Assembly (NCBI GenBank): GCA_963853835.1 | Contig: OY970829.1 | Coordinates: 2,834,446-2,898,445 of the forward strand | From: Calendula officinalis | Lineage: Eukaryota > Streptophyta > Magnoliopsida > Asterales > Asteraceae | Direction: 5' to 3' | Length of the DNA stretch: 64,000 nt | Notes under the pieces: model-generated | What the model was told of the DNA's origin: nothing | The model's database searches: none | The model's input: only the letters and a program-made list of their open reading frames with translations | Shown: positions 1-11,433 of the stretch, in pieces | How positions within the stretch are numbered: the stretch's first letter is position 1 | How the letters are laid out: each line of letters begins with the position of its first letter | Position numbers and translations under genes: made by a program

Positions 1-3000
1 AAATAATGCTTCAAACGGTGACCATTTACTTTAAAATGATCACGGTAACCAATGAGTTCGACATACCCGGACGGGTATTGTTGAAAAACGGTAAAAGGAC
101 CAACCCATTTAGATTTCAATTTTCCGGGAGAAAATTTATACCTAGATTGATAAACAAGAACTTTATCTCCCGGATTGAAGCATTTTTGAGCTCTCAATTT
201 CTTATCATGCCAAAGTTTGGTTTTTTCCTTATAAATTTTGGAATTTTCATAGGCAAGAAATCGATCTTCATCAAGAATATTCAATTGATACTTTCTTTCG
301 GTACCCGCAAGATTCACATCCATATCACACTCCTTAATTGCCCAATAAGCTTTATGCTCGATTTCTAACGGGAGGTGACATGCTTTCCCGTAAACCATGC
401 GATACGGGGTATAACCGGTTGGATTTTTGTGAGCGGTTCGGAATGCCCAAAGAGCATCATCTAACTTTTGAGACCATAATTTCGGATTTCTCTCAATAGT
501 TTTTTCAAGAATTCGTTTTAGTGCTCGATTTGTATTCTCAACTTGTCCACTTGTTTGTGGATGATATGAAGTTGAGAACCGGTGATGGACACCATATCGC
601 TGTAAAGTTTTCTCCATGAGGTGATTAGCGAAATGTGTACCCCGGTCACTAATGAGAGCACGGGGACATCCGAACCGACAAAACAGAGATTGCACAAATT
701 TGACTACAACCCGGGCATCATTTGTTGGGAGAGCTTTTGCCTCGGCCCATTTTGATACATAGTCAACGGCAACCAAAATATACCTATTACCTTGGGAATT
801 CGGGAATGGACCCATGAAGTCGATACCCCATATATCGAAGATTTCACAAACTTGGATGCCATGCTGAGGCATTTCATCCCGTTTGGAAATACTTCCTGTT
901 CTTTGACAGGCATCACAAGTCTTGACCAAACCATATGCATCTTTAAAGATCGTAGGCCAATAAAATCCCGCATCTAAAACCTTTCGGGCTGTGTAATTAG
1001 GACCAAAATGACCCCCGGTTGGTCCCTTATGACATTCGTTGAGAATGTCATAAGCCTCCTCACCGGATACACATCTCCTATGCACAAAATCTGCACCGAC
1101 CCGGAAAAGGTAGGGATGTTCCCAATGGTAATGCTTCAAATCAGAGAAAAATTTCCCTTTTTGTTGATGAGTCATGCCTTTAACAAGAACACCCGCTGCC
1201 AAATAATTAGCCAAATCAGCGTACCACGGGTCATTTGTGTCTTGTAAGGCATTCACCACTTCAAAGAACTCATCGGGAAATTTATCATTTATCCCGTTTT
1301 CATCACATTCCTCCAAATGAGGATTTTCAAGCCGGGATAAATGATCGGCCGCAAGATTCTCCGCCCCTTTCTTATCCTTGATCTCAATGTCGAATTCTTG
1401 CAAGAGGAGAATCCAACGTATGAGTCTCGGTTTGGCGTCTTGCTTGGAAAATAGATGTTTTAATGCGGAGTGATCGGTGTACACAATGGTTTTAGACAGC
1501 ACGAGATATTGTCTAAACTTGTCAAAAGCAAACACAACAGCAAGTAATTCTTTTTCAGTAGTTGTGTAGTTTACTTGAGCACCATTTAGTGTTCGGCTAG
1601 CATAATAAATAGGTTGAAAGTGGTTATTCTTTCGCTGCCCTAACACCGCACAGAGTGCATAATCACTCGCATCACACATTAACTCAAATGGTAATTCCCA
1701 ATCGGGGGAAACCATGATGGGAGCTTCGGTGAGTTTATCCTTTAACAAATTAAAGGACTCCACACATTCATTTGAGAAAATGAATGGTGTATCCTTCTCT
1801 AACAAATGGGTCATCAGTCGGGTGATTTTAGAAAAATCTTTTATGAACCGACGATAGAAACCCGCGTGTCCAAGGAAACTTCTCACGGCTTTAACATTAG
1901 TGGGAGGAGGTAGCTTAGATATAACATCAATTTTAGCTTTATCAACCTCCATTCCCTTTTCAGAAATTTTATGCCCTAGAACGATGCCTTCACGCACCAT
2001 GAAGTGGCATTTCTCCCAATTCAACACCAAATTGGTCTCCTCACACCTTCTTAAAACTTTCTCAAGGTTTGCTAGACATGAATCGAATGAATTCCCGAAT
2101 ACCGAGAAATCATCCATGAATACTTCCATACAATCTTCTATCATGTCTTGGAAAATGGCCGTCATGCAACGTTGGAATGTGGCCGGAGCGTTGCATAAAC
2201 CAAACGGCATTCTCCTATAAGCAAACGTGCCAAATGGGCATGTGAATGTGGTCTTTTCTTGATCAAGGGGGTCTATCGGGATCTGAAAATAGCCGGAGAA
2301 GCCATCGAGGAAACAATAGAGGTTGTTTCCCGCGAGTCTCTCCAACATTTGATCAATAAACGGTAAAGGAAAGTGATCCTTACGGGTGGCATCATTTAGC
2401 TTGCGGTAATCAATACACACACGCCAACCCGTGACAGTTCGAGTAGGGATTAATTCACCCTTTTCATTTGTGATAACTGTCATACCCCCCTTTTTTGGCA
2501 CAACTTGTACCGGACTCACCCACGGGCTATCGGAGATAGGGTAGATAAGTCCCGCATCAAGAAGCTTAAGCACTTCTTTCTTGACCACATCTTTGACATT
2601 GGGATTTAACCTTCTTTGCCTTTGTACACTTGGCTTGAAATTTTCCTCCATGAGGATTTTATGTGTACAAAAAGCGGGGTTAATTCCCGGGATGTCAGCA
2701 GTTTTCCAGGCTATGGCCCGTTTGTGAGATTTGAGGATGTTAATTAATTTGAGTTTTTCGATGGAAGAAAGTTTGGATGAGATGATAACCGGAAGATCGG
2801 ATTTACCTTCTAAGAAAGCATACTCTAAATGATTAGGTAATTGTTTAAGCTCTAGAGTAGGTGGATCTTCTAAAGATGTTTTGATACGAAGATTATCATT
2901 AGGGTCAATTTTTTCAACTTCTACATCTCCTACCTCGGATTCCACACCATCTACATGAAGCAAATCCTCGAACTCTTGGAGATCGCGGATTGTATCATCG

Positions 3001-3371
3001 GAATCAAATGTGAAATCACCTTTTGTGGTGATTTCATCACAATCGAGGTTTAAAAATGAAGTAACCTCCTCATCGATACATGAATCGATAACATCAATGA
3101 CATAACAAGCGTCATCGGATTTTGAAGTATGCTTCATGGCTTTTTCTATAGAAAAGGTGACCCTATCATCATCAATTCCCAGACTTAGTTGTTGTTTTTG
3201 CACGTGGAACATGGCATCCGCCGTGTTCAAAAAAGGTCTTCCTAGAATTAATGGGATTTTGGGGTCCACATCCATTTCTAGGATAACGAAGTCTACGGGA
3301 AACACGAATTTATCTACTCTAACCGGGACATTCTCCGCAATGCCAATGGGATATGTGTAAGAGAGGTTTGC
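1..3371 (-). pseudogene. Athila-type pol: RT, RNase H, integrase (partial, open to window edge)
   Basis: The frame continues that of the upstream gag-protease without a shift and has no stop down to position 1. In order it shows the end of the protease region (PIGIAENVPV, LILGRPFLNTADAM), a long acidic linker, the reverse transcriptase with FMDDFSVFG near 2093-2117, a Ty3-type RNase H near 1380-1700, the integrase zinc-binding segment near 900-1000 (CDACQRTGS), and the integrase core and C-terminal part (YHPQTSGQVE near 540-570). It lacks its own start, because a TAA at 3372-3374 separates it from gag. Domain calls are direct readings; activity in trans cannot be judged. I class it as a pseudogene because of the upstream lesions. 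Confidence 0.88.
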
Positions 3372-5564
3372 TTATTTAGTGGCTATCGACAAGGGCATTA
3401 AACTTATGCTAGCACCTAAATCTGCTAGACCATTGCAAACCGGTAAATTATCAAAAAGACAAGGGATTATGAAACTCCCTGGGTCTTCTAGCTTTGGTGG
3501 CATCTTTGCTTGTATAATCGCCGAGCACTCTTCACTCAACACAGCTGAAGATGCTTCTTCCATTTGAGCTTTGTTTGACACCAAGTCTTTGATGAATTTC
3601 CCATAATTTGGCATACCTGCCAACATATCAACCAAAGGCACGTTAATGCGTACCTGTTTAATCATATCCACAAATTTACCGTATTTTTCTTTGAGTTTTT
3701 CCTTTCTCAACCGTTGTGGGAAAGGAACTTTAGGTAGGTAAGAACTTGTTGCTTCCTCTTTCTTTGACTCGATCTTTTCTTTTTGCTTCATCTTTTCCGG
3801 TTCATCCTTCTTTACTATCTTCTCTACAAACACCTCATCTTCATTTTCCGGTGTTTCATCTTCTATCAAAACCTGTTCATCAAAGCCATTAACATTAGTT
3901 GAAACTAATGGAGAACTTACCTCTTTACCACTTCGTGTGGTGATAGCTTTTAGATCCCTTGTATTGTTAAATTCTCCTTTTGGATTTGCTTGAGTGGAAG
4001 GAGGTAGATTGCCTTGTGGTCTATCTTGTAAGGCTTGTGAAATTCTTCCTATATCTCTTTCTAAGTTTTGTATGGCTGCTTGTTGGTTTCTCAAGTTTTG
4101 TTTCATTTCTTTGGAGTCTTGTTTATTCTCCTCATTTGTTTTGGCTTGACTAATCAAGAACTTTTCAATAGCACTTTCTAAAGGTGACATTTGATTTGTG
4201 GGTTTTGAGCTTGATTCGGGAATGTTGGGGTTGTTTCGAGGAGGGTAATTTGATTGGTTATTTTGGATATTTTGGGAAAAACCAGGTGGGTGTGTTGGTC
4301 TAGGGGGATAGTTGTTATTATTGTTGAAACCCCTATTATTATTGAAATTATTGTTGTACCCTTGGTTTCCACGTTGGTGATTATTACCATAACCTTGATT
4401 TAGATAGTTAACCTCCTCTTCAGTTGCCATCGGTTGATGTTGTAGACACTCTTTGGTAAGGTGTGGTCCGCCACAACTGTCGCATCCAACCTGTATTGCA
4501 TGTAAAGAAGATGTTATTTTGTCTAATTTACGTTCTAAAATAATTTGGTTGTTTTTAATGGATGCCACTTCATCGCTTTGTCTATCATCAACCGCGTTCA
4601 AAGCACTCGTTAGTTTCCCCGCTCTTCGATCGGTCGCCCATTCCGCATTGTGCATGGCCATATCCTCCAAAAGTTGGTATCCTTCCGTAGGGGTCTTATA
4701 CATGAATATGCCACCGCTCGATGAATCGAGGGTGGATCGTGCATTGTTGGACAAGCCCCTATAGAAGAGATGGACAATATCACTCTTCTCAAATCCATGA
4801 TTTGGGCATCTTCTTAGCATACCTTTGAAGCGTTCCCATGCTTCCGTCAATGTTTCCCCTGTTTCCTGTTGAAAAGCCATTATATCAGTTTTCATTTTAT
4901 CCGCTTTCGCGGGTGGAAAATAACGGTGAATAAATCAACTTCGGAGTTCTTCCCAAGTCGAAATGGAGTTTGGCTCAAGAGACTTGACCCAAATTTTTGC
5001 TTCTCCAATTAGACTAAAAGGGAAGAGTCGAAGTCGTATCGCATCTTGCGAAACATTAGGTATTCTAAACAATTGGCAAATGTCATTAAAACACTCAATA
5101 TGGTGATTTGGGTCATTTGTGAGTCTACCATCATAACCCAAATCACGAACCATACTGAGGAATTGGCTTTTTATTTCAAAATTTACGCCATTTATTTCCG
5201 GAAGTCTAATTGCCGGAATGGAATCAACCGGGGCATTTTGCCTCGTTTGCCACATCGGACGTTCCGGTGGTGGGTCTTGATCACCCATTTGGTTATCAAG
5301 AGTCAGCTCTTGATTTTCAATAAAATGTTCCTGATTATCAGAAAGCTGCTCCTGATCTTCAAGACTTTGTACTTGAACTTCAAAAAGCGGATTTTGATTT
5401 TCAAGAATTGGTTCTTCAATACTTTGAGGTTTCTTGATTGATGCTAAATAATTTGTTTGCAATTGAGCTCTCTTTCTCCTTCGAAAATATTTTTCTGGAT
5501 CAGAGGATGGTGAAGGTTGATCAGGTTTAGACTTTTTACCTCTAAGATTAATCTTATTGTTCAT
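3372..5564 (-). pseudogene. Athila-type gag and truncated aspartic protease, with internal stop
   Basis: The first ATG gives MNNKINLRGKK at 5564. A retrotransposon gag domain follows, then an Asn-rich stretch (about 4180-4400), a CDSCGGPHLTKEC-like zinc knuckle near 4440-4490, a Lys/Glu-rich linker, and the protease start with its active-site DLGAS near 3410-3425. An in-frame TGA at 4935-4937 splits gag just after WEELRS; the same frame continues at once with FIHRYFPPAKADK, so this is a single nonsense change and not a frameshift. A TAA at 3372-3374 falls soon after DLGAS. By comparison with related elements a run of roughly 15-20 codons is missing there, so a deletion probably created the stop. 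The protease fold would be incomplete. Confidence 0.88.
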
Positions 5565-5716
5565 GCACCTGCACACTCAATACAAAAAGATCAAACGCAA
5601 CTAATATTCAAAGTAAAGAAAAACAGAAAATATAATAAATAACTTGTCTAAGAATGAATTCCCAAACAAGGATCAACTAACAAATTAACTTTCAATTTTT
5701 AAACACATAAAACTGT

Positions 5717-5734
5717 TCCCCGGCAGCGGCGCCA
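5717..5734 (-). other. Primer binding site, tRNA-Asp type
   Basis: The minus strand reads TGGCGCCGCTGCCGGGGA, which is one base from the TGGCGCCGTTGCCGGGGA site of Athila elements. It sits six bases inside the LTR edge at 5741 and about 150 bases before the gag ATG, as expected for priming of minus-strand DNA synthesis. Confidence 0.88.
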
Positions 5735-5740
5735 AAAACT

Positions 5741-7088
5741 TGATGAGATATATCTAGTTATAAAATAAAGCTCCAAATACCACTAATCTAGACTACCACA
5801 TTCATAGGCAAGTATACCTAATCGTGGGTAATATAGCTTAGGCAAGTATTAGGGTTATCGATCCTCAGGGAGCAATTTATGTAATCCAGTAATCAAAAGT
5901 TAACAAATTAATTATTTTGATTAAAAGTTTCATTGTTTGAATTGTAAAGATTAAATGAATTGAACAAATACTTAGAAAATGTAGTGAGAATTGGTTTAGA
6001 AAACTTGTTTTTCAAAAGATTAAAGTATATTCACTATGTCTGACTTCATCTAGGTTTATGTCTGGTTATTAAGTCCCGATTACTTCCAATGTTCTAGAGG
6101 TCACGGTACTAGATTCCTCTTAATTCCATTTAATAAACTAGACACAACTAATAGGAATTCCTTCTCTCAAAAGTTGTAATCTAATCACACCTCGGGTTGT
6201 TAATTTTAATAGGTTTGGATCACCTAAACCCTCTAACCTAGAACTCCCGTCACTACGGTTAGACTTTCAATTTACCCTAACTTATTGGAGTCTAATTTCA
6301 ATCCCTATTCCTAGTGAATTGCCATCTAGGTCACTTGGGTGAAAAGATGAGGGTAGAAATAACTATTCAATTATTGTCAATAATCAACTAGTTACCTATA
6401 AACAAAGTAGACAACAAAGATCAAAGTGTAAACCGAAAGATTAATGCATTAATTAACAATTAACAAGATAGAAAATCCTAAAATTGAACCAAACATAACC
6501 CTAGAATCTGTCAAACATAGCAAATATTAAGATTATTAGCCCATGGAAGTGCTAATAATCATCAAACATACAAAAGATATCAAAATACCGAACATAGTTT
6601 TGATCGAAATGATAAAAATCCAATGAATTGCTTGATTTGATGAAGATTTCTCTTGAAAACTGCTGTATTTCATCGCCCAACCGTCCAAAAACACAGTCAC
6701 GTTCGAAGTCCCTTTTAATTTTGACTAAATCTGATATAAAAAACGAATTCCCGCGTCGACTCGCGCCGAGCTCGCGCCGAGCTCGCGGCGCGAGAGCTGG
6801 AAAACTGCTTCGATTTTTTGGACGCGAGAAGGAGTTTAAACGCGAGTAAGAAACGCGAGGCTAAACAGACTGTCCCTAAGCTCGGCGCGACATTCTCGCG
6901 TCGAGATCGCGCCAAGACTCGCGCCCAGAAGGCTTGATTTTCACGCGTTGTCCGTTTTAGCTCCTTTTTTCGCTCGTTTTCGCCATATATTTCCTCTTTA
7001 GGCCTGAAATACACAAGAACAAGTAAATTGAGTAATATCAAATGAAATTTATTAAAAAACACGCTCAATTTACGCGATATTGACGACA
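5741..7088 (-). repeat. 5' LTR of the Athila-type element
   Basis: On the minus strand the LTR would start TGTCGTCAATATCG at 7088 and end ...TATCTCATCA at 5741, just before the primer site, giving about 1.35 kb with TG/CA ends. The inner edge is well supported by the primer site. The outer edge is inferred only from the TG dinucleotide, because the partner LTR is outside the window. Positions 6755-6940 hold an unusually CpG-rich block with inverted CTCGCGCC/GGCGCGAG arms in an otherwise AT-rich LTR. Confidence 0.65.
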
Positions 7089-7680
7089 ACGAATATGTAT
7101 AAAGACGTCAATATCAAAGATATTGATTGGAAAAACCATTTTTCATCTTTCTTTTAGTTCGACCGAAACACACAAGTATGTGTGTGTTTCGTGTCTTGTT
7201 CGTGCGACGAACACACACATACCACACAAGTTTATGTGTGTGTTTGAGTAATTCGTACAGTTTACTTTCATGTTAATCTTGTCTAGATTTTCGACATCCC
7301 CAATCCTTTAGGGTTTAAGGATTAAGTTTATTCTCAGTTCTGCTTTAGGGATTAAACTTGCTGGTTGGTTCAACTGGTATGAACAAGTTCATGTTCATAT
7401 CAGTTTATGGTTCAAATCAGTTTGACTAGGTGGTTGACCCAAGCGGTCGATCAGTGTTATGAAACCCTACAAGATACGCAATCACATGTGATTGCAAATA
7501 GTCGACGGTGGCGAGGGGTTGTCGGTGGTGGAGATTGTGGCCGGTAGAGGTTGGTGGTGGTGGTGGTCAGCCGTGTTGAATCACATGTGATTGAATACAC
7601 ATGGGGTGGTTGTGATGTTGATGTGTTGAATCACATGTGATTCTGGTGGTGGTGGTGGTGATTTGGGGGTTGATTGATCC
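7089..7680. other. Intergenic sequence with GT-rich and ATCACATGTGAT repeats
   Basis: I see no gene here. There are GTGTGTGT runs in both orientations near 7170-7245, a G-rich GGTGGT stretch at 7500-7670, and three copies of the perfect palindrome AATCACATGTGATT near 7487, 7579 and 7628. Confidence 0.6.
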
Positions 7681-8049
7681 AAGGGCTTAGATTTGTTCCT
7701 CATGACTTTATAAAAATCATTAACATCCTTGAACGTTTCATTTTCTCTAAAATAGGAATTCCATTAAAGTTTCTAATAAATATCACAAGGCAATCATACA
7801 GTTATTATTTCTGGAATTTAAAAAGAAATTTGAGATTTCCTCATTTATGATAATTCTGAATTAAAATGCATTCAAAAGTAATGAAAGTTAAAAGTAAGAA
7901 ATGATTAAAAGTTATTTGTTGTGATCATGATGATAATTACACTAACTCAACAACAAATGTCGTATACAAAGAAGTTTATCATCATTTCAATAATAGATTA
8001 TTATATGATTTCTTAACTTTTTTTTTCCTTTTTTTTTCGAAGCATGCCC

Positions 8050-10322
8050 TGTAACGACCCGAAATTTATAAATAAATTATATAAAATATGATAAATAAGG
8101 ATAAATCTTTTAAAGAACGTAGGAATTGGTTTCGTGTCGTTTGGAGACCGTATGAGAAAGTTATGGACGAAACCGGATCGAGACAAAGGTGAAAAAGTGC
8201 AGCTCTGGCTGCATAGGAAGTTCGCGACGCGAACCCTACTTCGCGATCGGGAAGTAGGGCCAGGGGGTTTGGCTATGAGGCGCGATGTAGTTCACGATGG
8301 TTTAGCGATCGCTAAGTTTGCGTTCGAGGTTTGGAGTTAGCGACGCGAACTTAGTTCGCGCCGTGAACTCTGGTCGACATCATTAAGTCGGGAAAAGCTA
8401 GGGTTTTCACCCATTTTCCACCATTTTCAAGATGCAGCCGATTGGAGGGTTCTTGGGGGCGATTTTGGGTGTTCTTGGGCATAGACCACCACCATTCTTG
8501 GAGATCTTCAATCCTTGTTAAGGATCTAAGGTATTTACATCTCCTAGCTAGTTTGTAAACAAGATTTGGGGGAAATGATGATTATGAATGTGTTGGATTG
8601 GAATCTTGTAAAAGATGAGTATTGAGGGTGTAGAACACCCATATGAAGTATGTAAACCATGGATCTATGGTTAAGTTATATCTTGAAAGTAGTTTCATGA
8701 ACTAGGGTTTATGGATCTCCACCAAGTTGGTGAACTTGGTGGTTGGGGTTGATTATGTTAATGTTAAATGATGCCTAGTTATGGATGATAACTAGAATTG
8801 TGATGATTATGTTAATAGGTTGCGAGAACCTAAAAGTTGAAGATGTTCCAAAGGCGGAAAGCAAGGATTCGTGTTGATAGACACGATGTGGATAAGCTAT
8901 CGCTAAGGTGAGTACATGAGACTTTTAAACTGAGTACATAGTAAATAGTTTTGAAAATACGTATGATATTTTATGGGTCTTTATTAATAAATATGTTGAT
9001 AAAGATAGTGACTGAAAATGTATGAAAGTATGTAGAATGTGATACTAGAATATGTCTAGTATGATTGGTGAATTTGAAGTAAAATATGATAAATTAAAGT
9101 AATTATGGAATCTATGTTAATGAACCATAATAATGATGTAATTGATTAAAGGAATGTATACGGAGCCTTTATTAATAAATATGTATTAGTAAAGCAATTG
9201 GGAATGATTTTATAGTAATGAGTACCTATTGGTAAGATATACTGATAAAAGTAAAGAACGAATATATATGAAAAAGAATATGATGTGACTAGTAATAATT
9301 GTGTATTATAGTCAAGGAAGAGATAAAAGTATTATGATACCGATAAAATAAGAAATGTATCTTATGTATAAAGTAAGTATGGACCTCATAGGGTTCATAG
9401 ATGTAGAAGTAAATGTGGTTGCTTACGATCGGGTCCATGGGACCATACAGGTACGTTCACACTGTGTTGAACTAATTATATGTTGTATTTACTAGATAAC
9501 TAACTTGTTTGATGATTGATGTGATAGCCGAAGGCTTTGATTGGAATAACTGATGAGTTATGGTAAGAACGAGATGATGTGATGCTAGTTAGTTCGGGGG
9601 CAACCCGATAACTAGACATGGTGATGTTTCTAGCTAGTTCGGGGGCAACCCGATAGTTAGACAAGATAGTGTTTCTAGCTAGTTCGGGGGCAACCCGATA
9701 GTTAGACAGGATAGTGCTTCTAACTAGTTCGGGGGCAACCCGATAGTTAGATATGTTTGTGATTCTAGTTAGTTCGGGGGCAATCCGATAACTAGATATA
9801 TATTGGAGTTCTAGCTAGTTCGGGGGCAACCCGATAGTTAGATACGTTGAGATTCTAGTTAGTTCGGGGGTAACCCGATAACTAGATATGATTGCTAGGA
9901 AAGCATTGGAACGATAGGGTCACTATAGGGTGGCTAGCTTATAATGATGTAGTATATGTATATATATGTTCATATATATCTAATTATGAAACGACTATTA
10001 TTGTTATTGGGGTCTAAAACCCATGTATCTCACGAGACTATTTTGTCTCACGTACTACGTTTGTTTTGTGGCTTTGTACTCAGGTACAGGTTTGAAGTGA
10101 TAGAAGGTTGCACTAGAAGTGGCCTAGAGATGCTTAGTTCGGGAGCTCATAGGTAGATCCCGTTGCCTATGGTTTTGATATACTTGTTGACACCGTATTT
10201 TTGTAAACTCTGATAAAGGTTTTAAAGTTTTTGTTAAACTGTATTTTTGGACAATATGTCATATATTGGGAAATATGCATTTTAAATGATTTAAACGATG
10301 TTTTAAAAATACGGGTGTTACA
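8050..10322 (+). mobile_element. Solo LTR (2273 bp) with TSD TGCCC
   Basis: The sequence starts TGTAACGACCCG and ends CGGGTGTTACA, so both ends carry the TGTAAC/GTTACA inverted termini of an LTR. It is flanked by identical TGCCC at 8045-8049 and 10323-10327. No gag, pol, primer site or second LTR lies inside, so this is a solo LTR left by recombination between two LTRs. Size and ends suggest a Ty3/gypsy element, with the plus strand as likely sense. Inside are a CpG-rich block (8220-8375) and a 7 x 45-bp hairpin array (9585-9892). Confidence 0.92.
9585..9892 (+). repeat. Seven 45-bp tandem repeats, each a stem-loop
   Basis: The core GTTCGGGGGCAACCCGATA recurs with starts at 9592, 9637, 9682, 9727, 9772, 9818 and 9862, a spacing of 44-46. 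Around it the arms CTAGTTA / TAACTAG (units 1, 5, 7), CTAGCTA / TAGTTAG (units 2, 3, 6) and CTAACTA / TAGTTAG (unit 4) pair with each other. Both arms change together between units, so the stem is kept. Confidence 0.9.
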
Positions 10323-10353
10323 TGCCCGCCCATCCGGGCGGGATATGAAGCTA

Positions 10354-10964
10354 TCTATCACTTATATATGGAGCTAAGCATGACAATTTCATGATGACAT
10401 GTCAATTCCCCATCTTTTGATTGGTCCTTTTGAATGACGTGTAATGCTGACTCAAAGGTTGTTTAGTCATTTGGGTGATTTCAAAATTTAGATTTGAATT
10501 TAATTAAAGTAAGTTTTGTAACCCCCTGCTTCGTTTTTTTATCATAACTTTGTTTTTTCTTTATAAACAAAAAATTATAAAAAAAGTTCTTAAAATTAAA
10601 TTTTCTACAAAATGAGTATAGTTTTGAAATTTTGAAAAAACAATGTTATGATTCGGACATATTATGAACCAAAAGTATTATGATTTAAAAATGTAATGAT
10701 CTAAATCTACCACCTATATATGGAGCTAAGCATGACAATTTGTTGCGATCAACATGACAATTACACTAACTCAACGACAAATGTTGTATACAAAGAAATT
10801 TTATTTCGTCTCTAAATTTTGTGTACCATTTGTGATGCGTATCAAAACACGTTTATCATTATTTCAATAATAGATTACTATATGATTTCTTTTTTTCTTT
10901 TTTTGTATATTTCTTTTTTTTTTTTCAAAGCATGTCCGCTCATCTGGGCGGACAATGAAGCTAG
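10354..10964 (+). mobile_element. Short non-autonomous Helitron with helicase remnant
   Basis: The start is TCTATCACTTATATATGG after an A. The end is a TGTCCGC/GCGGACA hairpin, six bases, then CTAG at 10961-10964 followed by T. These are the TC...CTRR ends and A/T target of Helitrons. Positions 10741-10815 still encode the helicase C-terminus CCDQHDNYTNSTTNVVYKEI followed by LFRL and TAA. A second copy of the 5' terminus (TCTACCACCTATATATGG) lies at 10706, so the element may itself be a Helitron within a Helitron. It begins directly after the 3' end of the previous Helitron. Confidence 0.8.
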
Positions 10965-11154
10965 TATATAATATACCAAAATTATAAAAAAGAATTAAGA
11001 ATAAAGATATTGATTACATAAAGAAGACGAAACACATGGATATACAAAGTATAAAGTTTATTTATGTAAAGGGTATTTATAAATTTCTATTTTCTACAAA
11101 GAAAGGAAAAAGAGGAGGAAGTAATAACTTAACTAACTAAGTAATTAGTTAATA

Positions 11155-11433
11155 CTAATCAGAACAGAATTGATAAATTTCATCCATGGTAGGTAGCTCA
11201 AGCAACAATTTATCAAGGTCTCTAAAGGACATCCCTTTCTTCAACACCGGTGAACCCACCTCACCGCCGCCGCCGCCGCCACCACCACCACCACCGTGTG
11301 GTAACTTGTTCTTAGGAGAATCTTTTCCGGTGAGATGTTGAACAACAGATTTAAAGCTCATAGCGTCGGTCTCAATATATTCGGTGTTGATGATCACCAC
11401 TTTCACCGGGTTCCCTCTTCTCGATCCCGACAT
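11155..11433 (-). CDS. VQ motif-containing protein, VQ1/VQ10-like
   Basis: This is a complete single-exon frame of 92 residues starting with ATG at 11433. The core at about residues 28-37 reads FKSVVQHLTG, matching the FxxxVQxLTG motif that plant VQ proteins use to contact WRKY transcription factors. The N-terminus (KVVIINTEYIETDA) resembles the small VQ1/VQ10 group, which also lacks introns. An 11-residue glycine run sits near residues 47-57 and a conserved-looking tail (MSFRDLDKLLLELPTMDEIY) follows. The likely site of action is the nucleus, as a cofactor of WRKY factors in stress responses; that is family knowledge. A TATA-like box lies about 205 bases upstream and a TTGACT W-box core near 11689-11694. 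It is the only short intact host gene in the left third and is surrounded by Helitrons. Confidence 0.92.
   Translation of the reverse strand: MSGSRRGNPVKVVIINTEYIETDAMSFKSVVQHLTGKDSPKNKLPHGGGGGGGGGGGEVGSPVLKKGMSFRDLDKLLLELPTMDEIYQFCSD

Larger units (their letters stand above)
1..7088 (-). mobile_element. Ty3/gypsy LTR retrotransposon, Athila type, left end outside window
   Basis: Read on the minus strand, this stretch gives an LTR, a primer binding site, gag, protease, reverse transcriptase, RNase H and integrase in the order expected of Ty3/gypsy. The tRNA-Asp type primer site and the gag and RT wording (FMDDFSVFG at the RT active site) are typical of the Athila lineage. The second LTR lies beyond position 1, so no target duplication or LTR divergence can be read. 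Gag has one stop and the protease has lost a piece, so this copy cannot make its own complete polyprotein. The outer LTR edge at 7088 is inferred from a TG...CA boundary and is the least certain point. Confidence 0.9.
7884..10353 (+). mobile_element. Helitron 3' end, interrupted by a solo LTR
   Basis: Positions 7884-7975 translate as the last part of a Helitron helicase (KVKSKK, stop, LKVICCDHDD, NYTNSTTNVVYKEV), matching two other copies in this window. Downstream, the terminal hairpin and tail (GCATGCCCGCCC, ATCCGGGCGGG, ATATGAAGCTA) are split by the solo LTR at 8050-10322. The sequence left of the LTR ends in TGCCC and the sequence right of it restarts with TGCCC, so the LTR hit the hairpin itself. 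The usual CTAG terminus reads CTA followed by another Helitron start. The 5' limit is unknown. The helicase remnant has an in-frame TGA. Confidence 0.78.

Noticed and set aside
704..973. Minus-strand 89-codon frame in the integrase region
   Set aside because: It lies in a different frame from the clear integrase reading over the same bases.
6628..7089. Frames in both directions across the CpG-rich part of the Athila LTR
   Set aside because: They arise from the low-stop CpG-rich sequence within an LTR and have no likeness to known proteins.
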